Below the pieces are notes generated by a model that had not been told where the DNA came from, searched no databases, and saw only the letters and a list, made by a program, of their open reading frames with translations. Of a stretch of DNA of 45,381 nt, positions 22,858-31,593 are shown in pieces. Source of the DNA: CAZEPJ01 sp964514105 (GTDB taxonomy: Bacteria > Desulfobacterota > Desulfocorpusculales > Desulfocorpusculum); NCBI GenBank assembly GCA_964514105.1, contig CAZEPJ010000037.1:1-45381 (forward strand), read 5' to 3'. Position numbers and translations under genes: made by a program. Each line of letters opens with the position of its first letter. The first letter of the stretch is position 1.

Positions 22858-23738
22858 GCCCCCTCCTCCCTCAGGAGATCCTGGGCGGCCAGGCTGAGCC
22901 CGGCGAACTCCTCCAGAGACAGGGTCTCCCCCCGCCGGGAGCCGTCGATGCCCGCCCGATCCAGGATCTCCGAACTTCGATCCCCCAGCCCGGGGCCCAG
23001 TCCCCCCAGGGCGTTCTTCAAGGTCTTGCGCCTTCGACCAAAGGCCGAGCGCACCACCCGGGCGAACAGATCTCGGTCCCCCACCTCCGCCCGCGGCCGG
23101 GCCAGGGGGCGCAGCACCACCACGGCCGACTCCACCCGGGGAGCCGGATGGAAGGCCCCCGGGGGCACCCGCAAGCCCAGTTTCGCATCCCAGTCCACCC
23201 TCAGGAGCAGGGTGATCCCTCCGTATTGGGGCGTTGCGGGTTCGGCCACCAGCCGCTCGGCCACCTCCCGCTGGAACATGAGGACCATGCGGTCCAGTTC
23301 CCCGGGGAATTGCGCGAAACGGAGCAGGATCTGGGTGCCCACATTGTACGGCAGATTCCCCACCAGCACCCGGGGCCGGGGGTGCTCCACAAGGGCCTCA
23401 GGCAGGGGCCAACGCAGGGCGTCGGCCGCGACCACCTGCACGTTGGAGGACGCCGCAAAGCGCTCCTTGAGCAGCGGGATGAGGTCGCGGTCCAGCTCCA
23501 GGGCCACCACGCGGCGGGCGCGGCGGGCCAGGACCGCAGTGAGTTCCCCCCGGCCAGCCCCGATCTCCACCACGGTGTGCACGGGCCCCACCTCGCCCGC
23601 CCGGGCGATCTCATCCATCACGGCCGGGGACTGGAGGAAGTGCTGGCCGAACCGCTTGCGAGGCCTCGGACCCCGGAACCAGCGCCCCGTCACAGCCGAC
23701 GGCCCGCCCGGGGATCTGGGTCGGTTCCTGCGGGGCAT
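22854..23738 (-). CDS. rsmA: 16S rRNA (A1518/A1519) dimethyltransferase RsmA/KsgA
   Basis: The 294-residue SAM-dependent enzyme dimethylates two adjacent adenines of the 16S 3' hairpin. Motifs are 'KRFGQHFLQ', the SAM loop 'VVEIGAGRGELTAVL', the catalytic NLPY (N128 in GNLPYNVGTQILL) and 'FHPAPRVESAVV'. The N-terminus has about 25 extra basic residues (RRNRPRSPGG). ATG 23738 follows an excellent GGAGGT. It lies 55 nt after tsaD. Confidence 0.97.
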   Translation of the reverse strand: MPRRNRPRSPGGPSAVTGRWFRGPRPRKRFGQHFLQSPAVMDEIARAGEVGPVHTVVEIGAGRGELTAVLARRARRVVALELDRDLIPLLKERFAASSNVQVVAADALRWPLPEALVEHPRPRVLVGNLPYNVGTQILLRFAQFPGELDRMVLMFQREVAERLVAEPATPQYGGITLLLRVDWDAKLGLRVPPGAFHPAPRVESAVVVLRPLARPRAEVGDRDLFARVVRSAFGRRRKTLKNALGGLGPGLGDRSSEILDRAGIDGSRRGETLSLEEFAGLSLAAQDLLREEGA

Positions 23739-23793
23739 GGCGGCGTTACCTCCGGCCGGGAGGGAATGAAGTGGCGGGACAGGGGGCGGTTTC

Positions 23794-24804
23794 CTACGCC
23801 CCCAAGGGCCACCGGGATCGGGCGTTCATACCCAGATCCCACGGCCCTCCCCGTCTCAGGGCAGGCAGGGCCGCCCGGGCCACCATGGCGGCGTTGTCCG
23901 TGCAGAGGGATGCCCTGGGAAAGCGCACATCCAGGCCCGCGTCTCGTCCCATGGCCCCCATCTTCTCCCGCAGCCTGCCGTTGCAGGCCACCCCGCCGGC
24001 GACCACGATCCGACGGACGTTGCACTGCAGGGCGGCCCGACGCGCCTTGGCCACCAGCACATCGACCACTGCCTCCTGAAAGCTGGCCGCCAGGTCGGCC
24101 AGGGCCTGGCGGCCCAGGGGCGGCAGCGCGCGCCCCCGCAGGTGCAGGAGCACCGCCGTCTTGAGGCCGGAGAAGCTGAAATCCAGGCTGCCGCCCCCGG
24201 CCAGGGCGCGAGGAAAGGAGATGGCCGATGGATCACCCCCCCTCGCCACCTGATCGATGATGGGGCCACCCGGGTACCCCAGACCCAGCATCTTGGCCAC
24301 CTTGTCGAAGGCCTCCCCTGCAGCGTCGTCCCGCGTCTGCCCCAGGGGCCGAAACCGCTCCTCATCCTCCACGGCGTACAGGGCCGTGTGCCCTCCCGAC
24401 ACCACCAGGGCCACGAAGGGCGGGCCCGCCCCGGGGTCGTCCAGATAGGCGGCGGCGATGTGGGCGGCCAGGTGGTTCACACCGGCCAGGGGAAGGCCCA
24501 GGCCGTAGGCCAGGGATTTGGCCACGCCCAACCCCACCAGGAGGGATCCCACCAAGCCCGGCCCCTGGGTGACGGCCACGCCGCCCAGATCCCTCAAGGA
24601 GACCCGGGCCTCAGCCAGGGCCCGGCGCACCACGGGCGCGATCCACTCCATGTGCCGGCGCGAGGCGATCTCGGGCACCACCCCCCCGAAGGGGCGGTGG
24701 TCCGCCACCTGGGAGGCGATCACCGAGGAGAGGGGCGCTCCCGCCCCCGTGATCACCGCGGCGGCGGTCTCGTCGCAGGATGTCTCGATGCCCAGGATGG
24801 GCAA
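23794..24804 (-). CDS. tsaD: tRNA N6-adenosine threonylcarbamoyltransferase TsaD
   Basis: The 336-residue ASKHA protein transfers threonylcarbamoyl to A37 of ANN-decoding tRNAs with TsaB and TsaE. It has 'ILGIETSCDETAAAV', the iron-binding HxxxH in 'NHLAAHIAAAYL', 'VSGGHT', 'LDFSFSGLKTAV', 'VVAGGVACNGRLRE' and 'CTDNAAMVA'. I prefer TTG at 24804: GAGGGG lies upstream and the protein then starts right at the family N-terminus. ATG at 24825 would add seven residues and overlap the M99 gene by 11 nt without a Shine-Dalgarno. The open frame continues far upstream only as a shadow. Confidence 0.96.
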   Translation of the reverse strand: MPILGIETSCDETAAAVITGAGAPLSSVIASQVADHRPFGGVVPEIASRRHMEWIAPVVRRALAEARVSLRDLGGVAVTQGPGLVGSLLVGLGVAKSLAYGLGLPLAGVNHLAAHIAAAYLDDPGAGPPFVALVVSGGHTALYAVEDEERFRPLGQTRDDAAGEAFDKVAKMLGLGYPGGPIIDQVARGGDPSAISFPRALAGGGSLDFSFSGLKTAVLLHLRGRALPPLGRQALADLAASFQEAVVDVLVAKARRAALQCNVRRIVVAGGVACNGRLREKMGAMGRDAGLDVRFPRASLCTDNAAMVARAALPALRRGGPWDLGMNARSRWPLGA

Positions 24805-24814
24805 AGCCCGCCCC

Positions 24815-26611
24815 TCACAGCCCATGGACGTAGACCCGCCCCATGGGGATTCCGTCCCGCGTGGCCACGATCTCCCCGTCCACTCCCTCCCCGGGCCGAA
24901 TCCGGAGGGACCAGCCCTCCTCCCCCCTCTCCAGGGTGGCGGCGTTGCCCCGGAAATCCAGGATGACCCCGTCGTTGCCCGGGACATTGGTCTTGAGGTC
25001 CGGGATGTGCAGCTCCGGCCGCGCGCCCACCCAGAGGCGGGTGCCCTCGGCGTAGGCCTCATACGGGGCGTCTCCGTTTCCCACCAGGACATAGAACAGC
25101 CGGGGCGCCTGGAGCTCCAGCACCATCTCTCCCACCAGCTCATGACCCCGGATGGCCACCACCCGGAAGCGGGTCCCCGCCTCATCCAGGGCGTACCGGT
25201 GCCACAGGTCACTGGCCGTGCGGATGAGTACCCCACGGTCCTCCCCCGGGTCTTCCTTGTCGTCCCGGACATAGCCGATGAAGTTCACCTTCAAGGCCTC
25301 GGGGGCCACTCCCCGGGCCAGGACATCCACGATGCGCACCTGGTCACCCTGGACGGCCCGAAGGGTGCCGTGGTTCTCCACCAGGCGCTTGTCCCCGTTG
25401 ACCTCGACGATGAAGAAATCCAGCTCGGGCGCGGCCGAGGCCCCTCCCGGCGCGGCCGCGGCGGGCGGCGCCCCCCGCCGCACCTGGACCTGCACCTGGC
25501 CGAAGACCTCGCTGTCCTTGCGCACCACGATGCGGGTGTCCTTGTGGAGTTTGAGCGGTTTCTGGAGGTCGCTCTCGGCCCCCAGTCCCAGGACGTCCAC
25601 GGTGATCCCCCGCTGGTAGTTGGCCACCACCCCCTGGACCTGGACCACGTCCCCCGGAGAGACCCTCAGGGTCTCCCGGTCGGGAACGGCCACGGGGATG
25701 GCGCGATTGACGGAGATGAGCAGGTACTGGAGCTGCGGGGGGTCGAACGCCAGGGGGGGCTGGTCGGGGACCATATCCAGCTCCTCCATGAAGGCGTTGA
25801 TGACCATGGTCTGATACTGGACGCGGATGCGGTAGTCCGAGATCTCCTTGGAGGTCTCCACCCCGAAGGCGGGGATCCCGAACTGGGTCAGGGCGTAGAA
25901 CGTGGCCGACCCGCGCTGCTCGGCGTGTGGGGTGTCCCGTTCCAGGGTGCGGTGGTTGTTGAAGAGGAAGGCGTGCCGCTCATCCCGGATCCGGGCGTTG
26001 ACCCGCCCGATGACCCGCTGGGCCATCTCCTCCAGCTCGATGAGCCTCCCCGTGCGGGGGTCCGTGTACCGGGCCGCATCGGCGATGATGGACTGCCCGT
26101 ACCGGTTGGGGTTGCGAAGGGGGCTCTCCCACCTCGGAGAGTAGAATCCAGAGCCGTCATGGAGGTTCAGCAGGATCTGGGCCTCGGCCATGAGCCCCTT
26201 GATGACCTCCACGATGCGGTCCATGTAGTTCTGGGGGGCCGCATCCCTGAACCGCCGGTTCATGTCGCCGTCCGGCCCCCGGTGACGCTTGAGGATGGAG
26301 TAGAAGTTGGCCCGGGGGACCAGGATGAGGTTCCCCTTGCGCAGGGTGAGGTCCACGAACCGGTCCGCGGCCAGAAACCCTCCGGGCTCGTCCCCCTGGA
26401 TGCCGCCCACCACCAGCATGGTGGCCCCCCCGGGTTCGCGGCCGAAGATGCGGTACACGTTGAGCTCGTACGGGGTGTGGGGAAAGTGCACTTCGTGTCT
26501 GCGATCCGAGCTCTCCCGTGCGCCCGCCCAACCCGGGGGGATCAGGAGGGCCCCCACCAGGGCGCCCATGCACGCCGCCCATGGGCCTCCCCTGGAACGC
26601 CGGCCGGTCAT
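24815..26611 (-). CDS. M99-family metallocarboxypeptidase (Csd4-like), exported
   Basis: ATG 26611 (GGAGG upstream) gives 598 residues with an N-terminal signal sequence (about 10-31). The catalytic domain reads 'LVVGGIQGDEPGGF', 'ILVPRANFYSILKRHRGPDGDMNRRF' and 'ILLNLHDGSGFYSP'. This gives Gln72, Glu75 and His151 as zinc ligands, the unusual Gln-Glu-His set known from the Helicobacter cell-shape DL-carboxypeptidase Csd4. The remaining 300 residues look like repeated beta modules ('VSPGDVVQVQGV', 'RAVQGDQVRIVDV'). It probably trims peptidoglycan tripeptides in the periplasm. It overlaps pyrE by 4 nt (ATGA), in an operon otherwise of nucleotide and translation genes. Confidence 0.85.
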   Translation of the reverse strand: MTGRRSRGGPWAACMGALVGALLIPPGWAGARESSDRRHEVHFPHTPYELNVYRIFGREPGGATMLVVGGIQGDEPGGFLAADRFVDLTLRKGNLILVPRANFYSILKRHRGPDGDMNRRFRDAAPQNYMDRIVEVIKGLMAEAQILLNLHDGSGFYSPRWESPLRNPNRYGQSIIADAARYTDPRTGRLIELEEMAQRVIGRVNARIRDERHAFLFNNHRTLERDTPHAEQRGSATFYALTQFGIPAFGVETSKEISDYRIRVQYQTMVINAFMEELDMVPDQPPLAFDPPQLQYLLISVNRAIPVAVPDRETLRVSPGDVVQVQGVVANYQRGITVDVLGLGAESDLQKPLKLHKDTRIVVRKDSEVFGQVQVQVRRGAPPAAAAPGGASAAPELDFFIVEVNGDKRLVENHGTLRAVQGDQVRIVDVLARGVAPEALKVNFIGYVRDDKEDPGEDRGVLIRTASDLWHRYALDEAGTRFRVVAIRGHELVGEMVLELQAPRLFYVLVGNGDAPYEAYAEGTRLWVGARPELHIPDLKTNVPGNDGVILDFRGNAATLERGEEGWSLRIRPGEGVDGEIVATRDGIPMGRVYVHGL

Positions 26612-27174
26612 GGGCCTCCTTCCACGTCCGATCTGCAAAAGAGGGCCTCCAGCGTGTGGCCGGCCGCCGCAACCCGCTCGGCCCCGCCCTCCTGGCGATC
26701 CACCAGGGCCAGGATCCTCCCCACCCGAAACCCCTCCTGCACGGCGCGCTCCACGGCCCGCAGCGTGGTGCCGCCCGTGGTGACCACGTCCTCCAGGATC
26801 GCCACCCGAGCCCCCTGCGGGATGTTCTTCTTCCCCTCGACCCACTGGTCGGTCCCGTGCCCCTTGGGCTCCTTGCGGATGATGAATGCGGGCAGGGGGG
26901 ACCCTTCCAGATGGCTCACCACGGCCACCGCCGTCACCAGGGGATCGGCCCCCAGGGTCATGCCCCCCACGGCGTCCACGGCCGGCCCGCCGGCCAGTAT
27001 CCGCCGCAGGAAGAGTCTCCCGATGAGGTACGCCCCCTCGGGGTCGAGGCTCGTCTGCTTGCCATCCACGTAGAAATCACTTTCCCGCCCCGATGTGAGG
27101 ACCACCCGGCGCCGCTCGTACGATTTGCGCCGCAGCAGGTCCCGCAGCCTCTCCCACTCCCTGTCCTTCTCCAT
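26608..27174 (-). CDS. pyrE: Orotate phosphoribosyltransferase
   Basis: The 188-residue enzyme joins orotate and PRPP in pyrimidine synthesis. It has 'RRVVLTSGRESDFYVDGKQ', 'VGGMTLGADPL' and the PRPP-binding loop 'VAILEDVVTTGGTT'. The start is ATG 27174; 45 nt separate it from purF, and its stop overlaps the M99 gene start. Confidence 0.96.
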   Translation of the reverse strand: MEKDREWERLRDLLRRKSYERRRVVLTSGRESDFYVDGKQTSLDPEGAYLIGRLFLRRILAGGPAVDAVGGMTLGADPLVTAVAVVSHLEGSPLPAFIIRKEPKGHGTDQWVEGKKNIPQGARVAILEDVVTTGGTTLRAVERAVQEGFRVGRILALVDRQEGGAERVAAAGHTLEALFCRSDVEGGP

Positions 27175-27219
27175 ATGGGCTCCTCGCGCTCCTGGGCAGG
27201 CGGGTCCCCGCGGCGTGCC

Positions 27220-28617
27220 TCACATCTCCTGAAAGAGGGTCAGTTGATGGGCGGGCTGTTCGTCGGGGACCTCCACCGGGTAGTCGTCGGTGAAACAGGC
27301 CATGCAGAAGGCGTTGTCGCGGTCCCGGACGGCCGCCCGGAGACCCTTCTCGCTCAAATAGCCCAGGGATTCCGCCCCCGCGTGCCGCCGGATCTCCTCC
27401 ACGCTCATGGTGGCGGCGATGAGCTCTTGCCGGGAGGGCGTGTCGATGCCGTAGTGACACGGCCCGATGTAGGGCGGGGAGCTGATTCGCTGGTGGACCT
27501 CCCGGGCCCCGCCCTGCCGGATGAGCGAGACGATCTTGCGGCTGGTGGTGCCCCGCACGATGGAGTCGTCCAGGAGCACCACCCGCCTGCCCTCCAGGGA
27601 GCCCTTCACCGGGTTGAGCTTCACCTTGACGCCGAAATGGCGGATGCTCTGGTGGGGCTCGATGAAGGTCCGCCCCACGTAGTGGTTGCGAACCAGGCCC
27701 ATCTCGAAGGGGATCCCCGACTCCTGGGCGTACCCGATGGCGGCGGGGACCCCCGAATCGGGAATGGGGATGACCATGTCCGCATCCACGGGGTGCTCTC
27801 GCGCCAGCTGACGGCCCATCTCCTTGCGCACTTCGTAGACGTTTCGGGAAAAGACGATGCTGTCGGGCCGGGCGAAGTAGATCAGCTCGAAGACGCAGTG
27901 GGATCGGCGCCCCTGGAACGGCCGGTAACCCCGCAGGCCCCGCTCATCGGCCTCCAGGATCTCCCCGGGCTCCACCTCCCGGACCAGATCCGCCTCGATG
28001 AGGTCCAGGGCGCAGCTCTCCGAGGCCACGACCACGGCCGTTCCCTTTCGCCCCAGCACCAGGGGCCGGAACCCGTGGGGGTCCCGGGCGGCCAGGAGTC
28101 CCTGCTCCGTCAGGAGGACCAGGGAGTAAGACCCCTTGACCCGGGAGAGGGCCTCGGCGAAGCGCTCCCGGAGGGTGGGGCGCCGCGATGCGGCGATGAG
28201 GTGGACGATGACCTCCGTGTCCATGGTGGACTGGAAGATGGAGCCGTTGGCCTCCAGTTCCCCGCGGATGAGATGGGCGTTGACTAAGTTGCCGTTGTGC
28301 GCGATGGCCAGTCCGCCCCCCCGATGCCCCACCACGAAGGGTTGGGCGTTCCTCAGGTGGCTCCCCCCGGCCGTGGAGTACCGCACATGCCCGATGGCGT
28401 TGGACCCGGCAAGGCGGGACAAGACGGCCTGGTCGAACACGTCGGCCACCAGCCCCATCGCCTTGTGCACCAGCAGCCCTTCCCCGGCGCACGAGACAAT
28501 GCCGGCGCTCTCCTGGCCCCGGTGCTGGAGGGCGTACAAGGCCAGGTACGCCAGATTGGCCGCCTCGGGATGGCCATGGATCCCCACGATCCCGCACGCC
28601 TCATGAACTCCGCCCAT
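27220..28617 (-). CDS. purF: Amidophosphoribosyltransferase (glutamine PRPP amidotransferase), 4Fe-4S type
   Basis: The 465-residue enzyme performs the first committed purine step. N-terminal Ntn glutaminase: Cys8 in MGGVHEACGIVG becomes the nucleophile after propeptide removal, with 'RGQESAG' and 'AHNGNLVNA'. The phosphoribosyltransferase loop is 'VVLLDDSIVRGTTS'. C241, C387 (GPCHYGID), C438 and C441 (NAFCMACF) match the four 4Fe-4S ligands of the B. subtilis type. ATG 28617 is chosen because it places Cys8 after a short propeptide; upstream is G-rich (GAGCGGGGGGGCC). It lies 20 nt after purB. Confidence 0.97.
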   Translation of the reverse strand: MGGVHEACGIVGIHGHPEAANLAYLALYALQHRGQESAGIVSCAGEGLLVHKAMGLVADVFDQAVLSRLAGSNAIGHVRYSTAGGSHLRNAQPFVVGHRGGGLAIAHNGNLVNAHLIRGELEANGSIFQSTMDTEVIVHLIAASRRPTLRERFAEALSRVKGSYSLVLLTEQGLLAARDPHGFRPLVLGRKGTAVVVASESCALDLIEADLVREVEPGEILEADERGLRGYRPFQGRRSHCVFELIYFARPDSIVFSRNVYEVRKEMGRQLAREHPVDADMVIPIPDSGVPAAIGYAQESGIPFEMGLVRNHYVGRTFIEPHQSIRHFGVKVKLNPVKGSLEGRRVVLLDDSIVRGTTSRKIVSLIRQGGAREVHQRISSPPYIGPCHYGIDTPSRQELIAATMSVEEIRRHAGAESLGYLSEKGLRAAVRDRDNAFCMACFTDDYPVEVPDEQPAHQLTLFQEM

Positions 28618-28637
28618 GGCCCCCCCGCTCCCTCTTC

Positions 28638-29957
28638 TCATGTCCGGGCGGGGCGCGCCCCGGCAACCCCCAGGACCCGCTCGAAGATCAGGTCCACATG
28701 GGCGAGGCAGCGCTGGAGATCGAAACAGGCGCGAAGCTCCCCATCGGTCACATGGCGCATCACGTCGGCGTCCTCCAGGAGCCTCTCCAGGAAATCCCCG
28801 TCCCCGCCCCACACCTTCATGGCGTTTCGCTGCACCAGCTCGTAGGCCGCCTCCCGGCTGAGCCCCTTGTCCACCAGGAGCAGGAGCACGGACTCCGAGT
28901 GCACGAGCCCCCGCGTCTGTCTCAGGTTTTCCATCATGCGCTCGGGATAGACCATGAGGTTGTCCAGGAGGGACCGGAACCGGTGGATCATGAAGTCCAG
29001 CAGGATGGTGCTGTCCGGCGCGATGACCCGCTCCACGGAGGAATGGCTGATGTCCCGTTCGTGCCAGAGGGCCACGTCCTCCAGCGCGGCCTGTGCATTG
29101 GCCCGCACCAACCGCGCCAGACCGCAGAGGTTCTCCGAGAGAACCGGGTTCCGCTTGTGGGGCATGGCCGAGGAGCCCTTCTGGCCCCGGGCGAACCCCT
29201 CCTCCGCCTCGCGCACCTCGGTGCGCTGCAGGTGCCGGATCTCCAGGGCGAACTTCTCCATGCTGGAGGCCGCCAGGGCCAGGGCGGTGAAGAACTGGGC
29301 ATGGCGGTCCCGCTGGATGATCTGGCTGGAGACCGCCGCCGGCAGCAGCCCCAGCTTGCGGCACACATACTGCTCCACCCGGGGGTCCACGTGGGCGTAC
29401 GTCCCCACGGCCCCGGAGATCTTGCCGTACCGGATCACCTCCCGGGCCTGGCGCAGGCGCTCCAGGTTGCGGCGGGTCTCCTCGTGCCAGTTGAGGAGCT
29501 TGAGGCCGAAGGTGACGGGCTCGGCATGCACCCCATGGGTGCGCCCCACCATCACGGTGCGCCGGTGGGCCAGGGCCAGTTCCTTGATGCGCTCCAGCAC
29601 GCCATCGGTCCCCCGGATGAGCAGGTCCGCAGCGTCCCTCAGGGACATGGCCAGGGCCGTGTCCAGGATGTCCGAGGATGTCACCCCCAGGTGCAGATAG
29701 CGCCCCTCCGGCCCCACGGATTCGGCAACGCATTGGACAAATGCGATGACGTCATGCCGCGTGACCCGCTCGATCTCCTCGATGCGGGTCACGTCGAACG
29801 ACGCCCGCCGGCCGATCACCTCCGCCGCCGCCCTGGGGATCCGCCCCAGCTCGGCCCATGCCTCGCAGATGGCCACCTCGATGGCCAACCAGTTTCCGAA
29901 GATGCTCTCCGGCTGCCAGATCCTCCCCATCTCGGGGCGGGCATATCGAGGGATCAA
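28638..29957 (-). CDS. purB: Adenylosuccinate lyase
   Basis: The 439-residue enzyme of the fumarase superfamily acts twice in purine synthesis. It has 'RYARPEMGRIWQPES', 'RYLHLGVTSSDILDTALA', 'GRTHGVHAEPVTFGLK' and the signature 'GSSAMPHKRNPVLSEN'. I choose TTG 29957, preceded by an ideal GGAGG-CATCCC and beginning LIPRYARPEMG as expected for the family. The upstream ATG at 30029 would add 24 unconserved residues. It heads the operon purB-purF-pyrE-M99-tsaD-rsmA-SGNH. Confidence 0.97.
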   Translation of the reverse strand: MIPRYARPEMGRIWQPESIFGNWLAIEVAICEAWAELGRIPRAAAEVIGRRASFDVTRIEEIERVTRHDVIAFVQCVAESVGPEGRYLHLGVTSSDILDTALAMSLRDAADLLIRGTDGVLERIKELALAHRRTVMVGRTHGVHAEPVTFGLKLLNWHEETRRNLERLRQAREVIRYGKISGAVGTYAHVDPRVEQYVCRKLGLLPAAVSSQIIQRDRHAQFFTALALAASSMEKFALEIRHLQRTEVREAEEGFARGQKGSSAMPHKRNPVLSENLCGLARLVRANAQAALEDVALWHERDISHSSVERVIAPDSTILLDFMIHRFRSLLDNLMVYPERMMENLRQTRGLVHSESVLLLLVDKGLSREAAYELVQRNAMKVWGGDGDFLERLLEDADVMRHVTDGELRACFDLQRCLAHVDLIFERVLGVAGARPART

Positions 29958-30041
29958 GGGATGCCTCCGGGCCGGGATGTTCCGCAAGGAAGTCGCCTCT
30001 ATGTTCTCTCCAACCCCCCGGGAAGTCAAGGCCTTCGGGCG

Positions 30042-30090
30042 CGCCTGGTGTCCGTGTCCGTCGAGTCCATCGGGTCTGTTGGGTAAGTCG
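30042..30090 (-). repeat. Possible truncated copy of the dispersed repeat
   Basis: GTGTCCGTGTCCGTCGAGTC followed by GGGTCTGTTGGGTAAG in the divergent purB intergenic region looks like a degraded inverted copy. Similarity is weaker than in the other copies. Confidence 0.25.
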
Positions 30091-30166
30091 GCCTGGGCGC
30101 GGGCTGCCCCGCCGCAGCGGGTCTTGGCCTTCCCTCATCCGCCACTTTCCCCTTTCCTTCAGCCCA

Positions 30167-30196
30167 TTGACTTTGCCGAAGTGCGGATCTTAGAGT
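30167..30196 (+). promoter_or_regulatory. Possible sigma-70 promoter of the cysteine-desulfurase-like gene
   Basis: TTGACT (30167-30172), 18 nt, TAGAGT (30191-30196). Good -35, moderate -10. It lies 47 bp before the start codon. Confidence 0.4.
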
Positions 30197-30242
30197 GAGA
30201 CAGGTCGTCCTGGTCGTTCACACGGTCGGGAGGTGAGAGATC

Positions 30243-31430
30243 ATGCGGCGGGTGAACATGGATCATTATGCGGGCGCGCCCCTGCGGGAAGAGGTCCTGC
30301 AGGCCATGCTGCCCTACTTCCAGGGGCATTTCGGCAACCCCTCGAGCATCCACCAGCTGGGCGAGGAGCCACTCAGGGCCGTGACCCAGGCGCGGGAGCG
30401 CGTGGCCCGCCTCCTGGGGGCCCCGACCCCCGAGGAGATCTATTTCACGTCCTGCGGCACCGAGGCCAACAACTGGGCCCTGAAGGGGACGGCGTGGAAG
30501 GGTCAGAGCCGGGGGCGGCACGTGATCATCTCCTCGGTGGAGCATTTCTCGGTCCTGTACGTGGCCAACACCCTGGAGCGATGGGGCTTCGAGGTGACGC
30601 GGCTCCCCGTGGATGGGCACGGTCGGGTGGACCCCGACGACGTGAAGCGCGCCATCCGCAAGGAGACCATCCTGGTGTCCATCATGCACAGCACCCCGGA
30701 GGTGGGCACCCTGCAGCGGATCCGGGAGATCGGGGCCGTGACCCGAGAGGCCGGAGTGACCTTCCACACCGATGCCGTGGGATCGGTGGGGCGGGTCCCG
30801 GTGGATGTGCGGGACCTCAACGTGGACCTCCTGAGTTGCTCCTCGGATCAGCTGGGCGGCCCGCGCGGGGCGGGAGCCCTGTACATGAGACGCGGCACGC
30901 CCACCCAGCGCTTCCTGGACGGCGGCGCCCAGGAGGACGGCCGCCGGGGCGGCACCGAGAACGTGCCCGCCATCGTGGGCATGGGCGTGGCCGCCGAGCT
31001 CGCCATGGACGAGATGGAGGCCGCATCGGCCCACTGCAGGGCCCTGGGAGAAGCCCTCAGAGAGGGGCTGTCTCAACGCCTGGATCACCTTCACTGGAAT
31101 GGGCATCCCGTGGAACGGCTGCCGGGCTATGAGAGCGTGTCGGTGGAGTATGTGGAGGGAGAGGCCATGCTGTTGTTCATGGATGCCGCCGGGATAGCCG
31201 TGGCCAGCGGATCCGCCTGCACCTCGGTCTCCCTCAAGGCGTCCCACGTGCTGACGGCCATGGGGGTCCCCCCGGATCTGGCCCAGGGGTCGCTCCTGTT
31301 CAGCCTGGGCCGGGAAACCGCTCAGGAAGACGTGGACTACGTCTTGGAGCAGTTTCCGCCCATCGTGGAGCGGCTCCGCAAGATGTCGCCCCTGTATCGG
31401 GGGCAGGAACAGGCCAAGGTCAAGGCCTGA
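30243..31430 (+). CDS. NifS/IscS-like protein lacking the PLP lysine (probable non-catalytic cysteine desulfurase homologue)
   Basis: The 395-residue protein aligns along its full length with IscS/NifS ('FGNPSSIHQLG', 'VSIMHSTPEVGTLQ', 'GALYMRRG', 'SGSACTSVSLKASHVL', 'LFSLGRETAQEDVDYVL'). However, the SGHK(I)YGPKG motif reads SSDQLGGPRG, so Gln203 replaces the Schiff-base lysine and Asp202 the His. Other cofactor residues are also changed: the N-terminal (D)NNATTP is DHYAGAP, VNNEIG is STPEVG, and the Gln of DATQ is Gly. The sulfur-carrying Cys326 and His101 remain. By analogy with the lysine-less Archaeoglobus IscS it could be a scaffold or sulfur carrier rather than a desulfurase. ATG 30243 is preceded by GGGAGGTGAG. 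It lies upstream of hypC. Confidence 0.85.
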   Translation: MRRVNMDHYAGAPLREEVLQAMLPYFQGHFGNPSSIHQLGEEPLRAVTQARERVARLLGAPTPEEIYFTSCGTEANNWALKGTAWKGQSRGRHVIISSVEHFSVLYVANTLERWGFEVTRLPVDGHGRVDPDDVKRAIRKETILVSIMHSTPEVGTLQRIREIGAVTREAGVTFHTDAVGSVGRVPVDVRDLNVDLLSCSSDQLGGPRGAGALYMRRGTPTQRFLDGGAQEDGRRGGTENVPAIVGMGVAAELAMDEMEAASAHCRALGEALREGLSQRLDHLHWNGHPVERLPGYESVSVEYVEGEAMLLFMDAAGIAVASGSACTSVSLKASHVLTAMGVPPDLAQGSLLFSLGRETAQEDVDYVLEQFPPIVERLRKMSPLYRGQEQAKVKA

Positions 31431-31593
31431 GGAAAGGCGGGGGCCGGGGCGAAGGATCGGGCCGTGGGTCGAGGCTGAAGGGCGAGTCAGACCCGGAACA
31501 GAGATCCCGGCGAGGGGGGGTCGTTGATCCCCAAGCTCTGCCGGAGCCTCGGCCTAGGGGGTTCCCGCCTCAACGGATATGAAGGAGGTGCCC

